This document shows positions 9,477-17,436 of a stretch of 30,338 bases of DNA, piece by piece. Position 1 is the first letter of the stretch. The number at the start of each line of letters is the position of its first letter. A program made the position numbers and the translations under genes. This stretch comes from DASXSB01 sp036506275. GTDB taxonomy: Bacteria > Methylomirabilota > Methylomirabilia > Rokubacteriales > CSP1-6. The stretch covers positions 1 through 30,338 of the forward strand of contig DASXSB010000118.1 of assembly GCA_036506275.1 (NCBI GenBank). Reading direction: 5' to 3'. Below the pieces are notes generated by a model that saw nothing but the letters and a program-made list of their open reading frames with translations, ran no database searches and was not told the DNA's origin.

Positions 9477-10589
9477 ATGGTGAAAGGGAAAGCGGCGGTC
9501 TTCTTCGGTCCCGGCAAGCCGTTCGAGATCCGCGAGGTCACGCTGCCCGAGGTCGAGCCCGACGCCGTGTTGATCCGTGTCTCGCTCGCCAACGTCTGCG
9601 GCTCCGACCTCCACTTCTGGCGCGGCGACGCTCCCCTTCGCCTCCCCGCCGATGGCTGGATCTTCGGCCACGAGATGACGGGGCGCGTGGCCAAGCTCGG
9701 CTCTCGCGTCAAGACCGATTCGCTGGGGCGGCCACTGCGCGAGGGCGATCGCGTCGCCTACACGTACTTCTATCCGTGCGGCCGCTGCTACGCGTGCCTC
9801 AACAAGCAGCCGGCGGCGTGCCCGGCCAAGATCGAGCGCCCGCGTGGGCCCTCGGAGTTCCCGCACTTCCACGGCGCCTTCGCCGAGTACTACTACCTGC
9901 GGCCGGGCGGCGCCCTCTTCGTGGTGCCCGACGTGCTGCCCGACGAGCTCGTGTCGCCCGTGAACTGTGCGCTCTCCCAGGTCATCTTCGGCCTGCACGA
10001 AGCGGGGCTCCGCTTCGGCGGCACCGTCGCCATCCAGGGCGCGGGCGGGCTCGGCCTGCAGGCGGCGGCGGTGGCGAAGGACATGGGGGCGGCCACCGTG
10101 ATCGTGATCGATCAGCTTCCGGAGCGCCTCGCCCTTGCGCGCGAGTTCGGGGCCGATCACACCATCGATCTCCGCGAGATCCCCGATCGCAAGGACCGCG
10201 TGAACCTCGTGCGGAGCTGGACGGGCGGCGCCGGCGCCGACGTCGCCTGCGATTTCGTCGGCTTCCCCCAGGTCATTCCGGAAGGCATCGAGATGCTGCG
10301 CGCTGGCGGGACCTATCTCGAGATCGGCACCATCAGCCGGGGAGCGAAGGTGGAGCTCGAGCCCGCCCAGCTCGTGTGGGGCGCCAAGCGGATCGTGGGC
10401 GTCATCATGTACGACGCGTGGGTCATCCCGCGCGCGCTCGACTTCCTCGTCCGCAACCGTACGCGGTGGCCATTCGACCGTCTCCTCTCCCACCGCTACC
10501 CGCTCGACCAGATCAACCAGGCGTTCGCGGACTCGGAGTGGCACGCGAAGGATCGGACGAACATCACACGGGCCGCCCTCGTCCCCTGA
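9477..10589 (+). CDS. Zinc-dependent alcohol dehydrogenase (MDR superfamily)
   Basis: A 370-residue medium-chain dehydrogenase/reductase oxidising an alcohol or polyol with NAD(P)+. Catalytic zinc ligands are probably Cys41 (NVCGSDLHFW) and His65-Glu66 (GHEMTG); Cys164 is a candidate further ligand. The structural zinc lobe is present with Cys101, Cys104, Cys107 and Cys115 (CGRCYACLNKQPAAC). The Rossmann fold starts at GAGGLGLQAAAVAKDMGA (about 188-205). I chose ATG 9477 because GGGAGGG lies at 9462-9468; the frame is open further upstream, inside lysC. Sequence style resembles sorbitol/threonine-dehydrogenase-like and phosphonate-linked MDR members, but the substrate cannot be assigned. It sits 16 bases after lysC and may share its transcript. 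Confidence 0.92.
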   Translation: MVKGKAAVFFGPGKPFEIREVTLPEVEPDAVLIRVSLANVCGSDLHFWRGDAPLRLPADGWIFGHEMTGRVAKLGSRVKTDSLGRPLREGDRVAYTYFYPCGRCYACLNKQPAACPAKIERPRGPSEFPHFHGAFAEYYYLRPGGALFVVPDVLPDELVSPVNCALSQVIFGLHEAGLRFGGTVAIQGAGGLGLQAAAVAKDMGAATVIVIDQLPERLALAREFGADHTIDLREIPDRKDRVNLVRSWTGGAGADVACDFVGFPQVIPEGIEMLRAGGTYLEIGTISRGAKVELEPAQLVWGAKRIVGVIMYDAWVIPRALDFLVRNRTRWPFDRLLSHRYPLDQINQAFADSEWHAKDRTNITRAALVP

Positions 10590-10699
10590 GGGGTTCCGTC
10601 TTGTAGTTCGGCACGGCTTGTGTCAACGTCCCGCCACGGACGTCCAGACCCGGCAGCGCAGTGCCCGCTCGTTTCAGTCCCTAGCCGAGGGAGGGTGCG

Positions 10700-11152
10700 A
10701 TGGCCACGCTGGTGATCAACGGTGTCTCCCGCAACGTCGATGTCGCCCCGGACACCCCGCTCTTGTGGGTGATCCGGGAGCGATTGCAGCTCACGGGCAC
10801 GAAGTTCGGATGCGGGGTGGCGCAATGCGGCGCCTGCACCGTGCACATGGATGGGGCCGCCATCCGGTCGTGTCAGACGACGGTCGCCCAGGCCGCCGGC
10901 AAGAAGATCACGACCATCGAAGGTCTCCATCCCCAGGGCCAGCATCCGCTCCAGAAGGCGTGGATCGCGGAGCAGGTCCCGCAGTGCGGCTACTGCCAGT
11001 CGGGCCAGATCATGCAGGCCGCCGCGCTGCTCGCCAAGAATCCCAAGCCGACCGATGACCAGATCGTTTCCGCCATGAACGGCAACATCTGCCGTTGCGC
11101 CACCTATCCCCGGATCAAGCGCGCCATCAAGCGCGCCTCGCAGGGGGTGTAG
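10700..11152 (+). CDS. (2Fe-2S)-binding small subunit of a molybdenum hydroxylase (IorA-like)
   Basis: The 150-residue electron-transfer subunit of a xanthine-oxidase-family enzyme of the isoquinoline 1-oxidoreductase/aldehyde dehydrogenase type. The N-terminal plant-type ferredoxin cluster is ligated by Cys38, Cys43, Cys46 and Cys58 (GCGVAQCGAC). The C-terminal helical domain binds a second [2Fe-2S] centre through Cys96, Cys99, Cys131 and Cys133 (QCGYCQSGQ; NICRC). All eight ligands are present and the length is typical. There is no signal peptide of its own. The start at 10700 is supported by GAGGGAGGG just upstream. It ends two bases before the large subunit gene, so both are one operon. 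A promoter could not be assigned in the 110-base gap upstream. Confidence 0.95.
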   Translation: MATLVINGVSRNVDVAPDTPLLWVIRERLQLTGTKFGCGVAQCGACTVHMDGAAIRSCQTTVAQAAGKKITTIEGLHPQGQHPLQKAWIAEQVPQCGYCQSGQIMQAAALLAKNPKPTDDQIVSAMNGNICRCATYPRIKRAIKRASQGV

Positions 11153-11154
11153 CC

Positions 11155-13338
11155 ATGGCCACTACCCTCGACCGCCGCGAATTCCTGAAGCTCACCACCA
11201 CCGCCGGCGTCGGTCTCACGCTGAGCTTCGCGCTTCCGGGAGCGGTGCGCCGCGCCGCCGGCGCCGCCCGCTGGGATCCGAGTCCCGCCCTCACCATCAC
11301 GCCCGACGGCATCGTCACCGTCCACATCACGAAGGCGGAGATGGGCCAGGGCGTCGGGACCGCCCTCGCGCAGATCGTGGCCGAGGAGCTCGAGGTTCCG
11401 TGGAAGGACGTCCGCATCGACTACCCGGTGGCGGATCCGAAATTCGGACTGATGCTCACCGGTGGAAGCTGGAGCGTGAACTGGACGTTCGACGCGCTTT
11501 CCCGCGCCGGCGCCGCCGCGCGCCTCGCTCTCATCGACGCCGCCGCCAAGGAGTGGAGCGTGCCGGCCGCCGACTGCGTCGCGGAGAACGGCAAGGTGCG
11601 GCACCAGGCGAGCGGACGCTCGCTGTCCTACGGTCAGATCGTCGACAAGCTTTCCATCACCAAGACGTTCAGCGAGGACGAGCTCAAGCAGATCACGCTG
11701 AAGAAGCCGGCCGACTACAAGGTCGTCGGCAAGACGACCCCGCGCCTCGACATCCCGGACAAGACGAACGGACGCGCCAAGTTCGGGATCGACACGTTCC
11801 TGCCCGGGATGGTGTACGCGAAGGTGGCGTATCCGCCCACGCGCGAGGGCGCCAAGGTCAAGTCGGTCGACGACAGCGCGGCCAAGAAGGTGAAGGGCTA
11901 CGTGCAGACCGTGGTTGCCGGTGATCTCGTGGCGGCGGTGGCCGACACCTACGAGAACGCGGTGAAGGCACGGGACGCGCTCAAGGTGACCTGGGACCCG
12001 GGTCCGTACGCCAACAACAGCACGGAGACGATCTTCCAGGACTTCAACAAGAAGCTCACCGAGGATTCGGCGGCAAAGATCTGGGTGGAGCAGGGCGACC
12101 TGCGCGCGGGCTTCGGTCAAGCCGCGAAGACGCACGAAGCGACGTACATGACCGACTACGTCGCCCACATGCAGATGGAGCCGATGAACTGCGTGGTCAA
12201 CGTCGACAACGACGGCGTGTACCACATCTACACCGGCAATCAGTTCCAGACGTACGCGATCGGCGCCATGGGCGCCGTCCTCAAGGTCGACGCCGCGAAG
12301 ATCCGCCTCCACCAGGCGTACCTCGGCGGCGGCTTCGGCCGGCGGCTCGAGCCCGACATGATCCTGGAAACGGCCATCATCGCCTCCCAGGTGAAGCGCC
12401 CCGTCAAGTTCATCCGGTCCCGCGAGGAGGATCTGAAGCGCGACTTCCCACGCTCGGCGACCGTGCAGAGGGTCAAGGCCGGCCTCGACGGCAGCGGCCG
12501 CATCGTGGCCTGGGAAAGTACGATCGTGGCCACGCACCCCGGTCCGCGATGGGGGCCGGACTTCGTGGACAAGCAGGGGCTCGATCAGTTCGCGCTCAAC
12601 GGCGCCGATCACGTCTACGATGTCCCCAACCTCGCCGTGCGCGCCATTCGCGGCGACGATACCGGGATCCCCGTCGGCTACGTGCGGGCGGTGGCTCCGA
12701 ACTACACGTTCTTCGCGGTGGAGACGTTCATGGACGAGCTGGCGCGAATCGCCGGCAAGGACCCCATCGAATTCCGCCTCGCCCATCTGAAGGGGGCGCC
12801 GCGGCTGGCCCGCGTGCTCCAGCTCGCCGCCGACAAGGCGGGGTGGGGAAGCTCGCTGCCTCCGAATACCGCGCGCGGCGTGGCGTGCGTGTCCGCGCAG
12901 GAGAAGAAGACGCCCACGTGGACGGCGTCCGTCGTGCAGGCGCGCGTGGATCCGCAGACGGGCGCCGTGCGCATCGAGAAAATCGTCACCGCCGTGGACT
13001 GCGGGATCGTCGTCAATCCCGACGGCGTGCGCGCGCAACTGGAAGGCTCCGTGCTCTTCGGAGTCAGCAACGTTCTCAAGGAACGCCTCACCGTGAAGAA
13101 CGGCGCCATCGAGCAGTCGAACTTCCACGATTATCAGGTGCTCCGGATGAACGAGGCGCCGGAGGTCGACGTGCACGTCGTGCCGAGCACCGAGTATCCG
13201 ACGGGCGTGGGAGAGCCGGGCACGACCACCATCGCGCCCGCGCTCTCGAACGCGATCTTCGCCGCCACCGGCGCGCGCGTCCGCAGCGTGCCGCTCCTTC
13301 CCGATCGGGTGCTGCAGGCCATCAAGACGAAGGCGTAG
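11155..13338 (+). CDS. Molybdopterin-binding large subunit, isoquinoline 1-oxidoreductase/aldehyde dehydrogenase type (IorB-like)
   Basis: The 727-residue catalytic subunit that hydroxylates an N-heterocycle or oxidises an aldehyde at a Mo cofactor. It begins with a twin-arginine signal (DRREFLKL, Arg7-Arg8, then a hydrophobic stretch ending GAVRRAAGAA), predicting folded export by Tat; the small subunit would be carried along as a complex. The molybdopterin contact loop GGGFGRR is at 391-397, and the catalytic glutamate of the family is Glu687 in GVGEPGTT. The length is normal for IorB-type proteins with an N-terminal Ald-Xan domain. No cytochrome c subunit, XdhC-type maturation factor or Mo-cofactor genes are adjacent. 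The true substrate is unknown; IorB homologues are abundant and mostly uncharacterised. Confidence 0.93.
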   Translation: MATTLDRREFLKLTTTAGVGLTLSFALPGAVRRAAGAARWDPSPALTITPDGIVTVHITKAEMGQGVGTALAQIVAEELEVPWKDVRIDYPVADPKFGLMLTGGSWSVNWTFDALSRAGAAARLALIDAAAKEWSVPAADCVAENGKVRHQASGRSLSYGQIVDKLSITKTFSEDELKQITLKKPADYKVVGKTTPRLDIPDKTNGRAKFGIDTFLPGMVYAKVAYPPTREGAKVKSVDDSAAKKVKGYVQTVVAGDLVAAVADTYENAVKARDALKVTWDPGPYANNSTETIFQDFNKKLTEDSAAKIWVEQGDLRAGFGQAAKTHEATYMTDYVAHMQMEPMNCVVNVDNDGVYHIYTGNQFQTYAIGAMGAVLKVDAAKIRLHQAYLGGGFGRRLEPDMILETAIIASQVKRPVKFIRSREEDLKRDFPRSATVQRVKAGLDGSGRIVAWESTIVATHPGPRWGPDFVDKQGLDQFALNGADHVYDVPNLAVRAIRGDDTGIPVGYVRAVAPNYTFFAVETFMDELARIAGKDPIEFRLAHLKGAPRLARVLQLAADKAGWGSSLPPNTARGVACVSAQEKKTPTWTASVVQARVDPQTGAVRIEKIVTAVDCGIVVNPDGVRAQLEGSVLFGVSNVLKERLTVKNGAIEQSNFHDYQVLRMNEAPEVDVHVVPSTEYPTGVGEPGTTTIAPALSNAIFAATGARVRSVPLLPDRVLQAIKTKA

Positions 13339-13349
13339 AGCGCATCGCA

Positions 13350-13391
13350 GTCGGCGCCGCCGGGTGGCTCCCGAGCCCCGGCGGCGCCGGC
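13350..13391 (+). terminator. Strong GC hairpin after the molybdenum hydroxylase operon
   Basis: The arms ggcgccgccggg (13353-13364) and cccggcggcgcc (13377-13388) pair perfectly over 12 bases; two flanking C-G pairs and one G-T wobble extend this to 15. The 12-base loop can itself fold into a short stem. It begins 12 bases after the stop codon of the large subunit gene. There is no U-tract, so it is either an atypical terminator or an mRNA 3'-end stabiliser. Confidence 0.5.
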
Positions 13392-13468
13392 GTCTCCGGC
13401 ATCGGACACCGCGGCGTCTTCGATCGTCCACTCTGGCGCGCACGCGCGAGTCGTGACACCGTCGCGCC

Positions 13469-13891
13469 ATGACGTTCTACACGCGTCCGCAGCTCGCACT
13501 GGTACTCGCGCTCGTGGCGGCGGCGGGCATTGGGCTCGCGGTGGGCCGCTGGCGCGCCGCGCACCCCGACGCCGTCGAGCGCCTGGAGACGTTCGATCGC
13601 GCCGCCCCGCCGGCGGCCCCGACCACCACGCGGGAAGGGAAGCAGCCGGCGGCGGCGCCGACCGAGCGTGCCGCCCGCGAAGAACCGCCACCGGCGCCGC
13701 TCGACGTCAACCGGGCCACCGAAGATCAACTCTTGCAGCTCCCCGGCGTCGGACCCGTTCTCGCCGCGCGTATCGTCGCCGCCCGCGCGACGAGGGGAGG
13801 CTTCGGCGCCATCGATGACCTTCGACGCGTCCCCGGCCTCGGTCGCGGCCGCCTCGACGCGCTTCGGCGGTTCCTCATCGTCTCGCCGTGA
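13469..13891 (+). CDS. comEA: ComEA-like helix-hairpin-helix DNA-binding protein
   Basis: A 140-residue membrane-anchored protein that would bind incoming double-stranded DNA in the periplasm during natural transformation. An N-terminal hydrophobic anchor (LALVLALVAAAGIGLAVG, about 9-26) is followed by a Pro/Ala-rich linker to about residue 76 and a tandem helix-hairpin-helix domain (LDVNRATEDQLLQLPGVGPVLAARIVAAR and FGAIDDLRRVPGLGRGRLDAL). It overlaps the comEC start by four bases (GTGA), giving the classic comEA-comEC pair. The ATG at 13469 has no clear ribosome-binding site; the 130-base gap upstream holds the GC hairpin described separately. Confidence 0.9.
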   Translation: MTFYTRPQLALVLALVAAAGIGLAVGRWRAAHPDAVERLETFDRAAPPAAPTTTREGKQPAAAPTERAAREEPPPAPLDVNRATEDQLLQLPGVGPVLAARIVAARATRGGFGAIDDLRRVPGLGRGRLDALRRFLIVSP

Positions 13892-16155
13892 TCGCGGTGT
13901 GGACGCGCGCGCCGCTGGTGCCGGTGGCCGTCGCCTTCGGTGCCGGGATCGCGCTCGCGCCGTGGTGTCGACCGGGCCCGGCGTGGGCGCTTTGGATCGT
14001 CGTGGTGGCGGCGACGGCGGCGCTGCTCGCGCTCGGTCGGATCGCGTGCGCGACCGTGGGCCTGCTCATCGCGACGGCGGTTCTGGCCACGCTTCATGCG
14101 ATGCCGGCGCCCCTTCGGAGCGATGCGGTGGGCGCGCTCTCGCTACCGGCGTCCCTGGAGGTCGAAGGCGTCCTCGCCGCCGAGCCGCTCCGGCTCGGCC
14201 CCGACCGCGTCCGCCTTCTCGTCGACGTCGAGCGCGCCGGCAACGAACGTCGGCACGGGCGCGTGCAGATCACGACCTACGGGCCGGGGCCGACGTTCGG
14301 CCAGGGTCAGCGCCTCGCGGGCGAGGTGCGCCTCCATCATCCGATCGGCTTCCGCAATCCCGCCGGGTTCGATTACGCAGCGTGGCTCGTGCGCGAGGGC
14401 GTGCAGGCGACGGGCAACGCACGCGGCGACGCGTTGCGCGCGCTCGACGATCCGCCGCCGCCCTGGCACGTCCGCGTCAAGCGCGCCGCCCACGCGACCA
14501 TCGAGCGCGCGCTCCCGCCGGTCTCGGCGGCGCTGCTAGAAGGATTGCTGCTCGGCACCCGGACGAATCTCCCCGCGGAGATCCAGGATGGGTTCCGGCG
14601 CGCGGGCGTCTATCACGTGCTGGCGGTGTCCGGCTTCAACGTGGCCCTGCTGGCAGGTGCCGTGTTCGGGCTTGCGTCGCTGACGCGCGTCCCCCGCCGG
14701 GTGGGCGCGGTGGCGGCCATGATCGTGGTGGTGGGCTTCGCGTTCGTCGTCGGTCCCGAGCCATCGGTTCTGCGCGCCGTAATCATGGCCGTCCTCCTGC
14801 TCGGCGCGCTGCTCCTCGAGCGCGACGCCGCCATCGTCAACAGCCTCGCGCTCGCCGCCCTCGCCATCCTGGCCCTGCGGCCCGGCGACCTTCTCGATCC
14901 GGGGTTTCAGCTCTCGTTCGCGGCCACCGCCGGCATCGTGGCCGCTCCCATTCCGCGCGGCGCGATCATGGGCGCGCTCGGCGTGAGCCTCGCCGCTCAG
15001 CTCGCGGTCTTGCCCATCACCGCCGCTCACTTCAATCAGGTCAACACCATCGGTGTTCTCGCCAATTTGGGCGTGGTCCCGCTCGCCGGCCTCGCCACCA
15101 TCGGCGGTCTGCTCGCCCTCGTCCTCGGCGCCGTGACGGACGTCGGCGCCACCATTCTCTTCGACGCGGTATGGCCGCTCCTGCTCGCCATGCGCGCCCT
15201 GGTAACGCTGGCGGCGATCGTCCCCGGTGCTCTCGTACACGTGCCGGCGCCGTCCTCGCTCGCCATCGTCTGCTACGCCACCGCGCTCCTGCTCCTGCTC
15301 GGCGCCTGGCACCGGCGACCGGCGCCGCGACTCGCGGCCGGCGCGGTGCTGTTGCTCGGCACCGCGCTCGCGCTCGGGGCGTGGCCACTTCTGCGCCCGC
15401 CCGATGGCTGGCTGCGTGTCGCCGTGCTCGACGTGGGACAGGGCGACGCTATCGTCGTGGAGTTTCCGGACCGGCGCGTGGTCCTCGTCGACGCCGGCGC
15501 CGGTGGTCCGATGCGGCTCGATGCCGGCGAGCGCGTGGTGGCGCCGTTTCTCTGGAACACGGGCGCGCTCCGGCTGGCGGCCGTCATGGTCACGCACTCC
15601 CACCTCGATCACGCCGGCGGCTTTGCGGCCGTGGAGCGGCACTTCCCGATCGCGGAGCGCTGGGGGCCGGGGATCGTGCGCTCGATGGGCGGCGTCGAAA
15701 TCACGAGCTTCGCGCCACCGGCGCCCCCGACGACGTCACGAGGAGCGCGCCCGAACGAGACGGCGATCCTCTTGCGCCTCGAGTACGGCCTTGCCTCCTT
15801 CCTGCTCGCCTCCGACGTCGAGCGTACCGGGGAGCGCGCGCTCGTGGCCGGCCACGCGCCGCTGTCCGCCACCGTGCTCAAGGTGCCCCATCACGGCGCC
15901 GCCGGCGCCAGCACGGACGAGTTCTTGCGAGCCATTCGTCCCGCCCTCGCCGTCGTCTCCGTGGGTGCGCGCAACCCGTACGGCCATCCCGACGCCGCCA
16001 CCCTGGAGCGCCTCACCGCGACCGGCGCGCGCGTCTATCGCACCGACCGCGACGGCGCGGTGCTCTTCGAGACCGATGGCCACCGTCTCGCCGTCACCGC
16101 CTGGGCAGCGGGAACGATCGACCGCTACTGTCTCGATCCCGAGGTCCTTTGCTAG
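13888..16155 (+). CDS. comEC: ComEC/Rec2 DNA internalization channel protein
   Basis: A 755-residue inner-membrane channel protein for uptake of single-stranded DNA. The N-terminal region has hydrophobic segments and an OB-like soluble domain (about 70-170), followed by the competence transmembrane domain with its hallmark LLEGLLLGTRTNLP...VYHVLAVSGFNVALLAG around 215-255. The C-terminal metallo-beta-lactamase domain begins near residue 513 (LDVGQGDAIVVEF) with metal site THSHLDHAGG (about 568-577) and VPHHGAAG, so the nuclease-type site appears intact. Translation starts at a GTG overlapping the comEA stop. The C-terminus also contains the -10-like element preceding dapL. No pilus or comF genes lie in the window, so competence is inferred only from this pair. 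Confidence 0.95.
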   Translation: MIAVWTRAPLVPVAVAFGAGIALAPWCRPGPAWALWIVVVAATAALLALGRIACATVGLLIATAVLATLHAMPAPLRSDAVGALSLPASLEVEGVLAAEPLRLGPDRVRLLVDVERAGNERRHGRVQITTYGPGPTFGQGQRLAGEVRLHHPIGFRNPAGFDYAAWLVREGVQATGNARGDALRALDDPPPPWHVRVKRAAHATIERALPPVSAALLEGLLLGTRTNLPAEIQDGFRRAGVYHVLAVSGFNVALLAGAVFGLASLTRVPRRVGAVAAMIVVVGFAFVVGPEPSVLRAVIMAVLLLGALLLERDAAIVNSLALAALAILALRPGDLLDPGFQLSFAATAGIVAAPIPRGAIMGALGVSLAAQLAVLPITAAHFNQVNTIGVLANLGVVPLAGLATIGGLLALVLGAVTDVGATILFDAVWPLLLAMRALVTLAAIVPGALVHVPAPSSLAIVCYATALLLLLGAWHRRPAPRLAAGAVLLLGTALALGAWPLLRPPDGWLRVAVLDVGQGDAIVVEFPDRRVVLVDAGAGGPMRLDAGERVVAPFLWNTGALRLAAVMVTHSHLDHAGGFAAVERHFPIAERWGPGIVRSMGGVEITSFAPPAPPTTSRGARPNETAILLRLEYGLASFLLASDVERTGERALVAGHAPLSATVLKVPHHGAAGASTDEFLRAIRPALAVVSVGARNPYGHPDAATLERLTATGARVYRTDRDGAVLFETDGHRLAVTAWAAGTIDRYCLDPEVLC

Positions 16156-16158
16156 AAT
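16150..16158 (+). promoter_or_regulatory. Extended -10 element upstream of dapL
   Basis: TGC followed by TAGAAT (16153-16158), matching the TGn-extended -10 form. It straddles the end of comEC. No good -35 is visible 17-18 bases upstream. The ribosome-binding site ggagggagaac precedes the GTG start at 16186. Confidence 0.45.
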
Positions 16159-16185
16159 CGCCTGCACCAGGGCGGAGGGAGAACG

Positions 16186-17421
16186 GTGGCGCGGATCAAC
16201 GAACACTACCTGAAGCTCAAGAGCAGCTATCTCTTCACCGAGATCGCGCGGCGCGTGAAGACCTTTCAGGAGGCTCACCCTGACGCCCGCGTGATCCGGC
16301 TCGGCATCGGCGACGTCACGCAGCCGCTTCCGCCCGCCGTCATTCGCGCCCTCCACGAGGCCGTCGACGACATGGCGCGCGCGGAGACGTTCCGCGGCTA
16401 CGGCCCGGAGCCGGGCTACGAGTTCCTCACCGAGCTGATCGCCACCCACGACTACGGCGCGCGCGGGGTGCGGGTGGCCACGGACGAGATCTTCGTCAGC
16501 GACGGCGCCAAGAGCGACACCGGCAACATCCAGGAGATCTTCGGCGCCGACTGCGTGGTGGCGCTCACCGATCCCGTGTACCCCGTCTACGTCGACAGCA
16601 ACGTGATGGCGGGACGCACGGGGGCCGCCGACGATGCCGGACGCTACGAGCGGCTCGTCTACCTGCCGTGCACCGCCGAGAACGGCTTCGCGCCCGCGCT
16701 GCCTCCGCGGCCGGTCGACCTCGTCTACCTCTGCTATCCGAACAACCCCACGGGCGCCGTGCTGACGCGCGACGCGCTGGGGACGTGGGTGGAGTGGGCG
16801 CGTCGTCACGGCGCCGTCCTGCTCTACGACGCCGCCTACGAGGCCTACATCCGGGAGCCGCACGTCCCGCACTCGATCTTCGAGATCGACGGCGCGCGCG
16901 AGGTCGCCATCGAGTTCCGCAGCTTCTCGAAGACGGCCGGCTTCACGGGCACCCGCTGCGCGTTCACGGTGGTGCCCAAGGAGCTGCACGGCCGCACGGC
17001 GGACGGCACGCCGGTGAGCTTGAACGCGCTCTGGCTGCGGCGTCAGTCGACGAAGTTCAACGGCGTCCCCTACGTCATCCAGCGCGGCGCCGCCGCCATC
17101 TACACGGACGACGGTCGCAAGCAGGCGCGCGGCCTCATCGACTACTACATGGAGAACGCGCGCATCATCCGGGAAGGGATGGAGGCGGCCGGGCTGCGCG
17201 TCTACGGCGGCGTCAACGCTCCCTACATCTGGCTGAAGACGCCGCCCGGTCTCGGCTCCTGGGATTTCTTCGACGTCCTGCTCCGCGATGCCCACGTCGT
17301 CGGGACGCCGGGCTCGGGATTCGGACCCAGCGGCGAGGGCTACTTCCGCCTCACCGCCTTCGGCCGCCGCGAGCAAACCGAAGAGGCCGTCAGCCGCATC
17401 AAGACCCGCCTCGCGCTCTGA
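16186..17421 (+). CDS. dapL: LL-diaminopimelate aminotransferase
   Basis: Converts tetrahydrodipicolinate directly to LL-2,6-diaminopimelate using glutamate, bypassing the acylated DapD/DapC/DapE steps. The 411-residue protein carries the DapL-specific N-terminus (NEHYLKLKSSYLFTEIARRV), LGIGDVTQPLPP, the diagnostic FRGYGPEPGYEFL and SDGAKSDTGNIQEIFG, CYPNNPTG, and the PLP lysine Lys249 in RSFSKTAGFTGTRC; the tail PGSGFGPSGEGYFRLTAFG is also typical. A GTG start is supported by GGAGGGAGAAC. The gene follows comEC and converges on rpoA with a 15-base gap. Together with lysC, dapA and dapB it indicates the aminotransferase variant of the diaminopimelate pathway; no dapD, dapC or dapE is seen here. 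Confidence 0.95.
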   Translation: MARINEHYLKLKSSYLFTEIARRVKTFQEAHPDARVIRLGIGDVTQPLPPAVIRALHEAVDDMARAETFRGYGPEPGYEFLTELIATHDYGARGVRVATDEIFVSDGAKSDTGNIQEIFGADCVVALTDPVYPVYVDSNVMAGRTGAADDAGRYERLVYLPCTAENGFAPALPPRPVDLVYLCYPNNPTGAVLTRDALGTWVEWARRHGAVLLYDAAYEAYIREPHVPHSIFEIDGAREVAIEFRSFSKTAGFTGTRCAFTVVPKELHGRTADGTPVSLNALWLRRQSTKFNGVPYVIQRGAAAIYTDDGRKQARGLIDYYMENARIIREGMEAAGLRVYGGVNAPYIWLKTPPGLGSWDFFDVLLRDAHVVGTPGSGFGPSGEGYFRLTAFGRREQTEEAVSRIKTRLAL

Positions 17422-17436
17422 GCGTCGAGGCGCGGA

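Noticed and set aside
6806..9712. A 968-codon open frame on the minus strand, and similar long antisense frames (for example 11104-13470)
   Set aside because: They are shadows of thrC, the flippase-like gene, lysC and the hydroxylase in GC-rich DNA; their products are His/Arg/Glu-rich low-complexity with no motifs.
10608..10623. Second sigma-54-like site (cggcacggcttgtg) before the hydroxylase operon
   Set aside because: The -12 dinucleotide reads GT instead of GC and the -24 lacks the leading T; not convincing beside the site at 19632.
10621..10626. Antisense TTGACA in the same gap
   Set aside because: No acceptable -10 at 16-18 bases and it would fire into the dehydrogenase gene from behind.
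13530..16283. A 917-codon plus-strand frame overlapping comEA and comEC
   Set aside because: An Arg/Ala/Pro-rich shadow frame; comEA and comEC in other frames carry all the conserved motifs.
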